This document shows positions 1 to 5,993 of a stretch of 10,336 nt of DNA, piece by piece. The translations under genes and the position numbers were made by a program. This DNA comes from Phycisphaerae bacterium (GTDB lineage Bacteria > Planctomycetota > Phycisphaerae > UBA1845), in NCBI GenBank assembly GCA_021604825.1, contig BQJS01000167.1:1-10336 (forward strand). Direction: 5' to 3'. The notes under the pieces are model-generated. The model saw only the letters and a list, made by a program, of their open reading frames with translations, was not told where the DNA came from and ran no database searches. Positions within the stretch are counted from its first letter, which is position 1; the number at the start of each line of letters is the position of its first letter.

Positions 1-395
1 GTCGGACCAGTGACAATCAGCACCGCCCCCAGCAGCGCCGCCAATGGCCAACTCAAGCCCAACACCCAATGACCAGCCACCAAACTAACCAACCACGAAA
101 TCGACCCACCAATCACAATCAAGCGCCAAAGATCGCCACCAACGTTCTTAAGCTCCGAAAGTCGAAGCGTCAGGCCCCCTTCATAAAGAATCAGCGCAAC
201 AGCCATCGAAACCGCCGGCAAGAGCAACTCACCAAAGAGCCGATCCGGATCAACCCATCCAAGCCAAGGCCCGACCCCAAACCCAACCGCCAGCAAAAGC
301 AAAATAGAAGGCAACCCCAAACGCCAAGCCACCCACTGCGCAAGCACGCCAGCCACAAGAATCAAAGTCAAACCAACAAGAACGGACGGATGCAA
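1..395 (-). CDS. CPA1/NhaP-type Na+(K+):H+ antiporter, N-terminal fragment
   Basis: Partial membrane protein, cut by the left window edge; 131 codons are visible. The start is read as TTG at 395-393, because GGGAG lies 7 nt upstream and an in-frame TGA lies a few codons further up. The product is very hydrophobic, with about five membrane segments (near residues 4-23, 29-47, 56-73, 91-108 and 113-129). Two family signatures are visible: 'ALILYEGGLTLRL' after the third segment and 'LLGAVLIVTGP' at the cut end. The latter matches the GAxLxxTxP region of CPA1 exchangers, with the TGP variant of NhaP-like members. Such proteins exchange cytoplasmic Na+ or K+ for protons across the inner membrane. 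The ion-binding Asp region and any cytosolic TrkA_C domain would lie outside the window. The family call is fairly secure; the ion is not. Confidence 0.8.
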   Translation of the reverse strand, partial: MHPSVLVGLTLILVAGVLAQWVAWRLGLPSILLLLAVGFGVGPWLGWVDPDRLFGELLLPAVSMAVALILYEGGLTLRLSELKNVGGDLWRLIVIGGSISWLVSLVAGHWVLGLSWPLAALLGAVLIVTGP

Positions 396-509
396 ATCAT
401 TGCTCCCAGGAACCAATCAAATCGCGATCAACTTGAGGGTTAAAGGTTAGACGATCGGATGAAGGGCGTCGAGTACGCAAGACCGATACTTATTACCGAG
501 CCTCATTGA

Positions 510-890
510 CTATTCCGATGCGCATTCATCAGCTAGCTCGTCGCAAAATTCTCCAACGCCGCAGGGATTCACATCCACGACGCATACATTGTTCACGCAG
601 GTTTCGAAGCCATTGCAGAACTCACCGTCCGCACAGTTCGCATCTTCTACACAATCAACACACTCACCATTGTCCGGATTGCAGAATTGGTCGGCACAAT
701 CAATCGGCGTATGCGTGCACTCGGCAATTCTGTTCCCAAGACACGCGTCCACCGTACACGGATCGCCATCGTCGCAGGGGTCGAATATGCAAGGAGGGTC
801 GCATCCGGCGACTGTAATCGTCAGCGCAGTCGCCAGAGGTTTGCTAGCGAGTTTGGTCCGGATTCGACGTGCTACGTTCCTGAATATCAT
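510..890 (-). CDS. Small Cys-rich lipoprotein with DPCTVDxC repeats
   Basis: No enzymatic function is recognised. The frame runs from an upstream ATG at 899, but the Shine-Dalgarno AAGGAG directly abuts that codon. The in-frame ATG at 890, 9 nt downstream of it, is the better start and gives 126 aa. The N-terminus is basic (MIFRNVARRIRTK), then a short hydrophobic stretch ends in the lipobox VAGC, so the mature protein probably begins at that Cys (residue 30) and is lipid-anchored. The remainder is acidic and holds 16 further Cys, spaced as in the extracellular repeats of myxobacteria and planctomycetes ('DGDPCTVDAC', 'CTHTPIDC', 'CNGFETC'). An even number of Cys fits disulfide-stabilised folding outside the cytoplasm. 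It ends abruptly after the last Cys, so it may be a short remnant of a longer repeat protein. It is divergent from the beta-propeller lipoprotein gene. Confidence 0.72.
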   Translation of the reverse strand: MIFRNVARRIRTKLASKPLATALTITVAGCDPPCIFDPCDDGDPCTVDACLGNRIAECTHTPIDCADQFCNPDNGECVDCVEDANCADGEFCNGFETCVNNVCVVDVNPCGVGEFCDELADECASE

Positions 891-1120
891 CGCACCCATC
901 TCCTTCCTGTACTTGTATCATCGCTCGCCCCGTTCAAGCTCGTTCGACTCACTCGAAATTCTACCCGCCCCAAGGTTCTTGGAAACGACTATGTTTTGTA
1001 TCCGGCATACTTGCGGTCAGCCCAGCCACAGTATTTCTGCTCGAGTGTGCACGTCAGTCACGGATCAATCAGTCATAATCCGATTTGTAAGTATTCGCAT
1101 CCTCATCGAGCGCCTGGTTG

Positions 1121-1144
1121 ACGTAGTCACTTTGGCGACTACGT
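1121..1144. promoter_or_regulatory. Perfect 8-bp inverted repeat upstream of the beta-propeller gene
   Basis: ACGTAGTC (1121-1128) and GACTACGT (1137-1144) are perfect inverted copies around an 8-nt spacer. The element ends 30 nt before the ATG at 1175, in the divergent gap between two lipoprotein genes. It could be an operator for a dimeric regulator or a 5'-leader hairpin. No convincing -35/-10 pair could be tied to it. Confidence 0.35.
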
Positions 1145-1174
1145 TTGGTTGACTTTCTACTCTCAGAGGAAACG

Positions 1175-2455
1175 ATGATCGTGCCGACAAGATGGCTTCA
1201 ATTGGTTCTGGTAATTACCCTCTCGGTTGGGACCGGCTGTGTTTCGTCACCTACGCGATTTGATAATCGTGCGATTGCAGTCGACGATCTTTCTCGCGTG
1301 ACGACGGTCGCGCCTTTTCCGCGCGGTTTGGCGATGGTCGATGGCGAATTGTACGTGCTTTGTCGCGGACGGGTGCGTGGTGCGGGCGGGGTGTCGGCTG
1401 CGGTTGACGATCAAGCTGGTACGATTTACGCCGTCGATCCGGATGTGTCTGAGCCAATCACGCGAAATACTTTGAGCGATGCGGTGCGGAGTAACGGGCG
1501 CGTCGTCGCATTACCAACCGATCCACCCTTTGCACTCTGGGATCGCACGGCCACCCCGCCCGAATCCGATCGACTCACCGATCGCCCCTATTGCACACTT
1601 CGCTACCACGCACCGACCAGCAGCTTTTACGTATGCGCTTTTTCTGGCATCGACCAACCCAAAAAACCCGGTGACGTGTCATTCAGCAAGAATCTCACCG
1701 ATGCGTTGATTCGATACGACCTGCGAACGCGGCGATGGTATGACGTCGAGCGTCACGACATCGCAGCCGGCGGAAGTTATCCGCATCACAATACACCCAC
1801 GAGCGACCCGCCCCACGGCTGGCTTAACGGGCCGGACAACTGCCTGCCGGTCGGGCGATGGCTTTACGCGGTTGCAAAAGACAACGACTGCCTCGTTCGC
1901 TACGACCTAGCGCCGCTGGAGAAAGACCCGCTGGCTGGCCCGCCGCAAAGTGAACGCATCCTTGGCGCGGACATCGTCATCAAAGGGAAGGGATTGCAGC
2001 AGCACTACGGTCACAGCGCGCTGGCGCAACATGGCGATTGGCTTTACATCGCGTGTCGCACTTCGTCGGTGATTTTTCGAATTCCGCTCGACGGCGACGG
2101 AAATCCGATACAACCAATCGTTGGAGAATTGGTCGCGAAGTTTCAACCCTACGATCCAAAGACGAGCAAGTCGGCCAACATCACCGACATGGATTTCGAC
2201 GATCGCGGCAACCTCTATGTCGTATCTGCCCAGCCGTCGCGCATTTATCGATTCAAGCCCAACTCAGGAAGAATATTCAACGGCGAGACGTCCGAAGCGT
2301 GGGCCGACCTCGCGAAACTAACCAACAACCCGAAGATGAAGAGCGAAAACCTACTCGTCGACGGCAACCGCCTGTTCGTCACGTCGGGCGACGGCTATGG
2401 CTATCAGAAGGGCGCGCACGGAACCGTCTATCGACTAGACATTGCAGGCCAATAA
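1175..2455 (+). CDS. Beta-propeller (NHL/SMP-30-like) lipoprotein, function unknown
   Basis: The frame is open from a TTG at 1145, but the ATG at 1175 has AGAGGA 5 nt upstream and starts a proper signal peptide, giving 426 aa. The N-terminus (MIVPTRW, then a hydrophobic run) ends in SVGTGC, a near-canonical lipobox with Cys22, so it is probably exported and lipidated. The mature part shows repeated beta-propeller-like units: 'GLAMVDGELYVLC' near residue 50, 'DALIRYDLRTRRWYDV', 'VGRWLYAVAKDNDCLVRYDL', 'HGDWLYIACRTSSVIFRI', 'FDDRGNLYVVSAQPSRIYRF' and 'LLVDGNRLFVTSGDGYG' near the C-terminus. Each resembles the L-Y-V...I-x-R-x blade pattern of NHL and SMP-30/gluconolactonase-like propellers. No catalytic metal site could be assigned, so enzymatic and purely binding roles are both possible. 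It converges on fahA with only about 50 nt between the stops. Confidence 0.72.
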   Translation: MIVPTRWLQLVLVITLSVGTGCVSSPTRFDNRAIAVDDLSRVTTVAPFPRGLAMVDGELYVLCRGRVRGAGGVSAAVDDQAGTIYAVDPDVSEPITRNTLSDAVRSNGRVVALPTDPPFALWDRTATPPESDRLTDRPYCTLRYHAPTSSFYVCAFSGIDQPKKPGDVSFSKNLTDALIRYDLRTRRWYDVERHDIAAGGSYPHHNTPTSDPPHGWLNGPDNCLPVGRWLYAVAKDNDCLVRYDLAPLEKDPLAGPPQSERILGADIVIKGKGLQQHYGHSALAQHGDWLYIACRTSSVIFRIPLDGDGNPIQPIVGELVAKFQPYDPKTSKSANITDMDFDDRGNLYVVSAQPSRIYRFKPNSGRIFNGETSEAWADLAKLTNNPKMKSENLLVDGNRLFVTSGDGYGYQKGAHGTVYRLDIAGQ

Positions 2456-2470
2456 TGCCACGTTGTGGCA
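2456..2470. terminator. Short hairpin between convergent genes
   Basis: TGCCAC-GTT-GTGGCA directly follows the TAA of the propeller gene and sits between two convergent stops. The 6-bp stem is perfect, but neither strand has a real T-run after it (CCTTTAG on plus, TTATTGG on minus). Intrinsic termination would be weak. The GTGCCAC core also resembles the REP-like palindromes elsewhere in the window. Confidence 0.3.
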
Positions 2471-2505
2471 CCTTTAGATGAGTCAGCGGTAGTGGACCAC
2501 GAATC

Positions 2506-3825
2506 TCAACTCGCGTGCGCTGGCAGAATCGTCCCGCTGACTTCGCCGAAGCCGATCTTGAAGTTGGGCGCGTTGCATACGCCGGACATGCGAACGGTGT
2601 CTCCGTCGGCGAGGAATTTGCGTTCTTCGCCGGTTGGGAGCTTGAGTGGCTTGGTGCCCTTCCAGCAGATTTCCATCAGGCTGCCGTATGAGTCGGGCGT
2701 TGGGCCCGAAACGGTGCCCGATCCGTAAAGATCGCCCGGGGCGACGTTCGTGCCGTTGCTGGTTTGATGCACCAACTGCTGCATGATCGTCCAGTACATA
2801 TATTTGAAGTTGGTTCGGCAGATCGTCATTTCCTCTTCCATCTTCGCCGAACTCAATTCCACCTGAAGGTCAATGTCCAAGCCCCAATCGCCATCGACAC
2901 GAAGGTACGGCAGGACGTCCGGCTCCTGCACGGGTTGCGGTACGCGGAACGGTTCGAGGGCGTCGAGCGGAACGACCCACGGACTCACGCTGGTGGCGAA
3001 AGATTTTCCGAGGAACGGACCGAGCGGAACGTACTCCCACTTTTGAATGTCACGGGCGCTCCAGTCATTGACGATGCCCATCCCGAAAACATTGTCAGCC
3101 ACTTTCGACGCGGGGATCGGCGCGCCCAATTCGTTGGCTGGCCCAGTGTAGAACCCCATCTCCAACTCGATGTCGAGCAATCGGCATGGCCCGAAGGACG
3201 GTGCATCCGCATCGTCGGCTTTGGTTTGTCCGCACGGTCGCACGATGTCCGTACCGCTCACCACCACGGAACTGCTGCGGCCGTTGTACCCGATGGGGAT
3301 ATGCACCCAGTTCGGCAAGAGCGGATTCGACGGATCGCGAAACATCGAACCAATGTTGGTGGCATGTTCTTTGGACGAATAAAAATCGACGAAGTTACCA
3401 ACCCGCGTCGGCATGTGCATCTTTGAACGGCCGATGGACACCATTGCTTTGGCTTGCAGGTCGGCGTTATCGCGAAGGGCACGGTCGGGCGCGACGACGT
3501 CATCGCACGAATCGGTCGCACTATCGGCGAGAAGAAGCGACACAAGCCGGCGCCGAACCGATCGCCACGCATCCTGCCCCATCGCCATGAAATCATTTAA
3601 CGCATCGCGAGCGAAGACGTTCTCTTCTGCGACAAGCGTATCCGCGAAGAGCCCCTCGTCGTGTAGCACGGAAAGATCCACAGCAAAGAATCCAATTTTC
3701 GCGCAAACGCGCGGGCTCGAACCACCGTGACTGAATACACCGTACGGGAGATTTTGAATGGGGGAACCGCTACCGTCGGCGCCTTCCACCCAGGATGTCG
3801 CCGTCGAATCTTTTGAAAAAACCAT
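2506..3825 (-). CDS. fahA: Fumarylacetoacetase (EC 3.7.1.2)
   Basis: This cytosolic enzyme hydrolyses 4-fumarylacetoacetate to fumarate and acetoacetate, the last step of tyrosine/homogentisate degradation. The product is 439 aa, about the usual length. The N-terminal SH3-like region (about 1-135) is followed by the FAH catalytic domain. Residues of the mammalian active site are all present with a constant +21 offset: metal ligands D147, E220, E222 and D254; catalytic H154 in 'DFYSSKEHATN' with E385 in 'YGSLMEICWKG'; and R258, Q261 and K274 in 'NDWSARDIQKWEY' and 'FLGKSFATS'. The mouse equivalents are D126, E199, E201, D233, H133, E364, R237, Q240 and K253. The ATG at 3825 is the furthest upstream start; the Shine-Dalgarno is weak (AAAGG about 12 nt away). 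The next gene upstream on the same strand is 226 nt away across palindromes, so a tight operon is unlikely. No hmgA or maiA is in the window. Confidence 0.97.
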   Translation of the reverse strand: MVFSKDSTATSWVEGADGSGSPIQNLPYGVFSHGGSSPRVCAKIGFFAVDLSVLHDEGLFADTLVAEENVFARDALNDFMAMGQDAWRSVRRRLVSLLLADSATDSCDDVVAPDRALRDNADLQAKAMVSIGRSKMHMPTRVGNFVDFYSSKEHATNIGSMFRDPSNPLLPNWVHIPIGYNGRSSSVVVSGTDIVRPCGQTKADDADAPSFGPCRLLDIELEMGFYTGPANELGAPIPASKVADNVFGMGIVNDWSARDIQKWEYVPLGPFLGKSFATSVSPWVVPLDALEPFRVPQPVQEPDVLPYLRVDGDWGLDIDLQVELSSAKMEEEMTICRTNFKYMYWTIMQQLVHQTSNGTNVAPGDLYGSGTVSGPTPDSYGSLMEICWKGTKPLKLPTGEERKFLADGDTVRMSGVCNAPNFKIGFGEVSGTILPAHAS

Positions 3826-3867
3826 GTCGAATTAACCTTTGTTTATTGCATCAAATCGCGATGACGT

Positions 3868-3890
3868 GTGCCACTGCTCTGTGAGCCGTG
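3868..3890 (+). repeat. REP-like palindrome, copy 1
   Basis: Contains GTGCCACTGCTCTGTGAGC plus CGTG. Internally CACTGCTC-TGT-GAGCCGTG folds as a hairpin with 7 of 8 pairs. Its first 19 nt are exactly repeated in inverted orientation at 3923-3941, so the pair can also form one long stem. It lies in the gap upstream of fahA. Confidence 0.65.
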
Positions 3891-3918
3891 TTTCGCGCGC
3901 TTGGTTTTGAAAATTCGG

Positions 3919-3941
3919 CACTGCTCACAGAGCAGTGGCAC
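3919..3941 (-). repeat. REP-like palindrome, copy 2 (inverted)
   Basis: Inverted partner of the copy at 3868-3890, identical over 19 nt and 22 of 23 overall. Internally CACTGCTC-ACA-GAGCAGTG is a perfect 8-bp hairpin. The head-to-head pairing resembles the arrangement of bacterial REP/BIME elements. Whether the sequence recurs elsewhere in the genome cannot be seen here. Confidence 0.65.
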
Positions 3942-3978
3942 TTCTGCAGATATCGCAATTACAAAATCAAACCAGGTG

Positions 3979-3998
3979 CCCCACCCTTCAGGGTGGGG
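3979..3998. terminator. Strong GC hairpin downstream of the 4052-5038 gene
   Basis: CCCCACCC (3979-3986), loop TTCA, GGGTGGGG (3991-3998) form a perfect 8-bp, nearly all-GC stem about 55 nt beyond the stop of the minus-strand gene. On the minus strand the downstream bases are only moderately T-rich (CACCTGGTTTGATTTTGT), so it may be a weak intrinsic terminator or another intergenic palindrome. Confidence 0.4.
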
Positions 3999-4051
3999 GA
4001 CTGAAGGAATTCTTGACCGATCAAAACCAAATCAACGATCGAAACCCAACC

Positions 4052-5038
4052 CTACAGCCACTCAAGATCATCCAAATCATCAACCGGCTCATCAAAACTG
4101 CAACTACCGAAACTAATCGCAACCTCTTTGCGAAACTCGGCAATCTGCTCAGCCGAAATCTTTCGGCCGTTCCAGCCGAATCCATCTTCAGAAAACTCAA
4201 ACGCATCCGGATCCTCATCCTCGAGAAGCGTCTTCATTCCGGCTTCGTCGATCAGCTGATTCGCAAGTAACATCGCCCCACCGAACACATTGATGAATCC
4301 GTGCATTCGCGTATCGACCGAATCGTGGAATAGCCGAATCGGATGGTGCAGGCCTGCCGTCGCTTTGAACGCAATCTTCGAGGTGACGCACGCATTGACG
4401 AAACACGCCACCTGCTCTGGCGATGGAAAGAGGTCAGCTGTCACCCCACCCGTGCGGATCTTCAGCGACACGCGGTGACCTGCGGCTGATTCGGGTCGGG
4501 CGTTGGCGACGCTTTCGATGAACGCCGGCACTTTGGTTTTCCATCCGTCGCCAAAGGGAACTTCCAGAAAGATGTGCGTCGCAACCGGTGCATATTCATC
4601 AAACGCCCCGACCAGACTGCCCAGTAGGTCAGCAATCTGCTTGGGGTCCGACGCTTCAAGAACGTCGGCGGGCCAGCGACATTCGTAGGCATCCACACAC
4701 ACGCCTTCACTGAATTGATCGGTCAGATCGGCGATGGCGGCAAGGCTGTTTGAAGTCGCCCGGTCGATAAATCGGGCGTCTTTCACCAGTTCACCCAATG
4801 CCGAAATGCGCCATGGATTGTCAGGCCGGGCCTGGTCCAGGAAAATCTCGGCGTGCAGGATGAATTCCTCAGCCCGGGTGCACGGACAGATGAATCGCCC
4901 AAGCATCCACGATTCGGGACACTGTCGATAACCGTTGTACAACGCCACCGCCCGATCCATGGGAAGTTTCGCCGGCGGGAACAATCCGGCATAGTCGATC
5001 AACCCGCTCATCAATTCTTGAAATGCCGCGATCATCAC
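4052..5038 (-). CDS. Conserved protein of unknown function, possible TIM-barrel enzyme
   Basis: I do not recognise a characterised family. The product is 328 aa, acidic, with no signal peptide or membrane segment, so probably cytosolic. The frame begins GTG-ATG (5038, 5035); the Shine-Dalgarno is poor for either (a GGAG sits almost on the start), so the exact start is uncertain and M10 is also possible. Motif-like stretches are 'DYAGLFPPA' (15-23), 'VDAYE' (115-119), 'FLEVPFGDG' (157-165), 'LKIRTGG' (192-198), 'FKATAGLHHP' (224-233), 'MHGFINVF' (245-252) and 'SFGSCSFDEPVDDL' near the C-terminus. Short hydrophobic strands ending in charged residues (LEVP, KIRTGG, FKATAGLHHP) recall beta/alpha-barrel active-site edges; that is inference. 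I believe similar hypothetical proteins occur in planctomycetes and related phyla. Its position upstream of fahA on the same strand raises, but does not show, a link to aromatic amino acid breakdown. Confidence 0.8.
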   Translation of the reverse strand: MMIAAFQELMSGLIDYAGLFPPAKLPMDRAVALYNGYRQCPESWMLGRFICPCTRAEEFILHAEIFLDQARPDNPWRISALGELVKDARFIDRATSNSLAAIADLTDQFSEGVCVDAYECRWPADVLEASDPKQIADLLGSLVGAFDEYAPVATHIFLEVPFGDGWKTKVPAFIESVANARPESAAGHRVSLKIRTGGVTADLFPSPEQVACFVNACVTSKIAFKATAGLHHPIRLFHDSVDTRMHGFINVFGGAMLLANQLIDEAGMKTLLEDEDPDAFEFSEDGFGWNGRKISAEQIAEFRKEVAISFGSCSFDEPVDDLDDLEWL

Positions 5039-5064
5039 TCCACTCAGTTAATGTTAGATTCAAC

Positions 5065-5087
5065 GTGCCACTGCCATGTTCGCAGTG
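5065..5087 (+). repeat. REP-like palindrome, diverged copy 3
   Basis: GTGCCACTGC, a 7-nt variable loop region and GCAGTG match the palindrome at 3919-3941 (read on the minus strand) at 19 of 23 positions, with mismatches confined to the loop and adjacent stem. CACTGC/GCAGTG (5069-5074, 5082-5087) still pair perfectly, so the hairpin is conserved while its centre varies. It lies in the divergent gap between the unknown gene and the selenoprotein gene. Confidence 0.5.
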
Positions 5088-5323
5088 CGAAATTTTAGCA
5101 TCCGCAATTCAACTCATCCAGATTCGCACTCCCTGCGACCACGAGATGATATCCGCAGGCGAATCCGGTATAAGTGATCACCCCCAAATGATGGCAGCCA
5201 CTGGCGGTTTTCGCAACCCAACCGGCTGACATGCGGGGCAGTTTTTTGACGGTTTGTGAGTACATTGCACCTGACCGCCTCATTGGATCACAACGAGGTG
5301 GTCCATAAAGGAGTTTCAGCAGC

Positions 5324-5674
5324 ATGGCCAAGTCCATCGACTGGTACTATCACCGAGGTAACTGAACGAGTTGCACCAAAGCGCAGGGGTTCCTTGCGAA
5401 GAAAAAACTCGCCGCCCGCGAACAGTCCGACGCTCGAAAAGAGAAGTTGGGCAGCGACGACGCCTTGGCGCTGGCCAAGAAGGCGAACAAGGTCGTCGTG
5501 TCCAAGGGGGCGAAAGTGTCCCAATTCGACGTCAAAAAAGGCCCCGAAAGCATCGACGACATCGCAGGCGCGATGCTCGGTCCAACGGGCAATCTCCGAG
5601 CTCCCACAATTCGCGCGGGAAAAACAGTCCTCGTCGGATTCAACGAAGACGTTTACACCGAACATTTGACCTGA
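5324..5674 (+). CDS. ArsC/Spx-family selenoprotein candidate, in-frame TGA = Sec14
   Basis: Probable thioredoxin-fold redox protein, 116 aa including selenocysteine. The start is the ATG at 5324, with AAAGGAG 10 nt upstream. The first 13 codons give MAKSIDWYYHRGN. Codon 14 is TGA (5363-5365), then TSCTKAQGFL follows and the frame stays open to the TGA stop at 5672-5674. The resulting U14-T-S-C17 lies exactly where ArsC and Spx proteins carry the first active-site Cys after strand beta1 (Spx: LYTSPSCTSCRKA). Further family marks are a Lys-rich helix (24-40), 'LRAPTIRAGKT' with the cis-Pro loop, and 'VGFNEDVY' near the C-terminus, close to VGYNEDEI of Spx. The role is inferred to be a thiol/selenol reductase or redox adaptor; arsenate reduction is not shown. 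RefSeq-type annotation does, to my recollection, include an 'ArsC family (seleno)protein'. Alternative: a nonsense-mutated Cys gene, less likely given the position, intact downstream frame and SECIS-like fold. A standard gene caller would report only the 75-aa tail from 5447. Confidence 0.85.
5363..5411 (+). promoter_or_regulatory. Candidate bacterial SECIS element
   Basis: Begins at the in-frame TGA. The lower stem is CGAGTT (5367-5372) with AACTCG (5406-5411), 6 perfect pairs. After an asymmetric internal loop, the upper stem is CGCAG (5382-5386) with TTGCG (5394-5398), 4 Watson-Crick pairs plus one G-U. The apical loop GGGTTCC (5387-5393) starts with G about 21 nt after the TGA. Bacterial SECIS elements bound by SelB are immediately downstream of the UGA, with a G at the start of the apical loop roughly 16-37 nt away, so the geometry fits. 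The fold was done by eye, not computed. Confidence 0.6.
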
Positions 5675-5993
5675 CCGCCTGCCCCGCTCGATCGAGATGT
5701 TTGCTCGAGTGATTCCGGGCGGGCGATTCACCGGATATCAACTGCCTCAACCGGACTTCATTTCCCATTTTATCAGAATCGGCTCCCTCGATGCCGGACG
5801 CTGGCGGTTCACGTTGCAAGCCGCTATCTTGTGTCACCCGCACGCTGCGGGCATTACGGTATCAAAATTTGATTCAGGCGATCTTGAGCCCGGACTGCAT
5901 TCGCCGCGCATGGCGAACCATCGGACGGACGTTTCATTTTTGATGAACAACCGAACACCCAAATCCAACTGTTAACTTAAGCGGAGGCAACGC
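5675..5993. other. 319-nt gap between selenoprotein and transporter genes
   Basis: Holds the stem-loop at 5676-5725 and a small hairpin CCCGCA-CGC-TGCGGG at 5837-5851. A 92-codon frame (5697-5975) crosses it but has no Shine-Dalgarno and no recognisable motif, so it is not called. No clear sigma-70 promoter was found. The end carries the transporter's ribosome binding site. Confidence 0.5.
5676..5725 (+). terminator. Long GC-rich stem-loop just after the selenoprotein stop
   Basis: CGCCTGCCC-(C)-G (5676-5686) pairs with CGGGCGGGCG (5716-5725): ten pairs including one G-U, with one bulged C. An inner stem CTCGA/TCGAG (5687-5691, 5705-5709) can extend it. It starts one base after the stop codon. 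There is no T-run, so it is more likely a transcript-end stabiliser or Rho-associated structure than a classic intrinsic terminator. Confidence 0.4.

Noticed and set aside
69..443. 124-codon plus-strand ORF, very rich in Asn, Gln, Arg and Lys
   Set aside because: Composition is that of an antisense shadow; the opposite strand encodes a clear NhaP-type membrane protein.
589..1152. 187-codon plus-strand ORF
   Set aside because: It runs antisense across the Cys-rich lipoprotein gene and through the divergent promoter gap, with no start signal.
5447..5674. Stand-alone 75-aa ORF starting at TTG
   Set aside because: It has no Shine-Dalgarno and is in frame with the ATG at 5324. It is the C-terminal part of the TGA-containing selenoprotein candidate.
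5324..5674. Pseudogene by nonsense mutation
   Set aside because: The TGA is exactly at the catalytic Cys position, it is the only stop, the downstream sequence retains family motifs, and a SECIS-like fold follows. It remains the main alternative until selA/selB/selC are checked.
5269..5680. 12-nt direct repeat ACCTGACCGCCT at 5269-5280 and 5669-5680 flanking the selenoprotein gene
   Set aside because: Repeats of this length are expected by chance in a window of about 10 kb, and the right copy overlaps coding sequence. No mobile-element features accompany it.
5697..5975. 92-codon plus-strand ORF between the selenoprotein and POT genes
   Set aside because: No ribosome binding site, overlap with a stem-loop, no recognisable motif and no gene-like codon pattern by eye.
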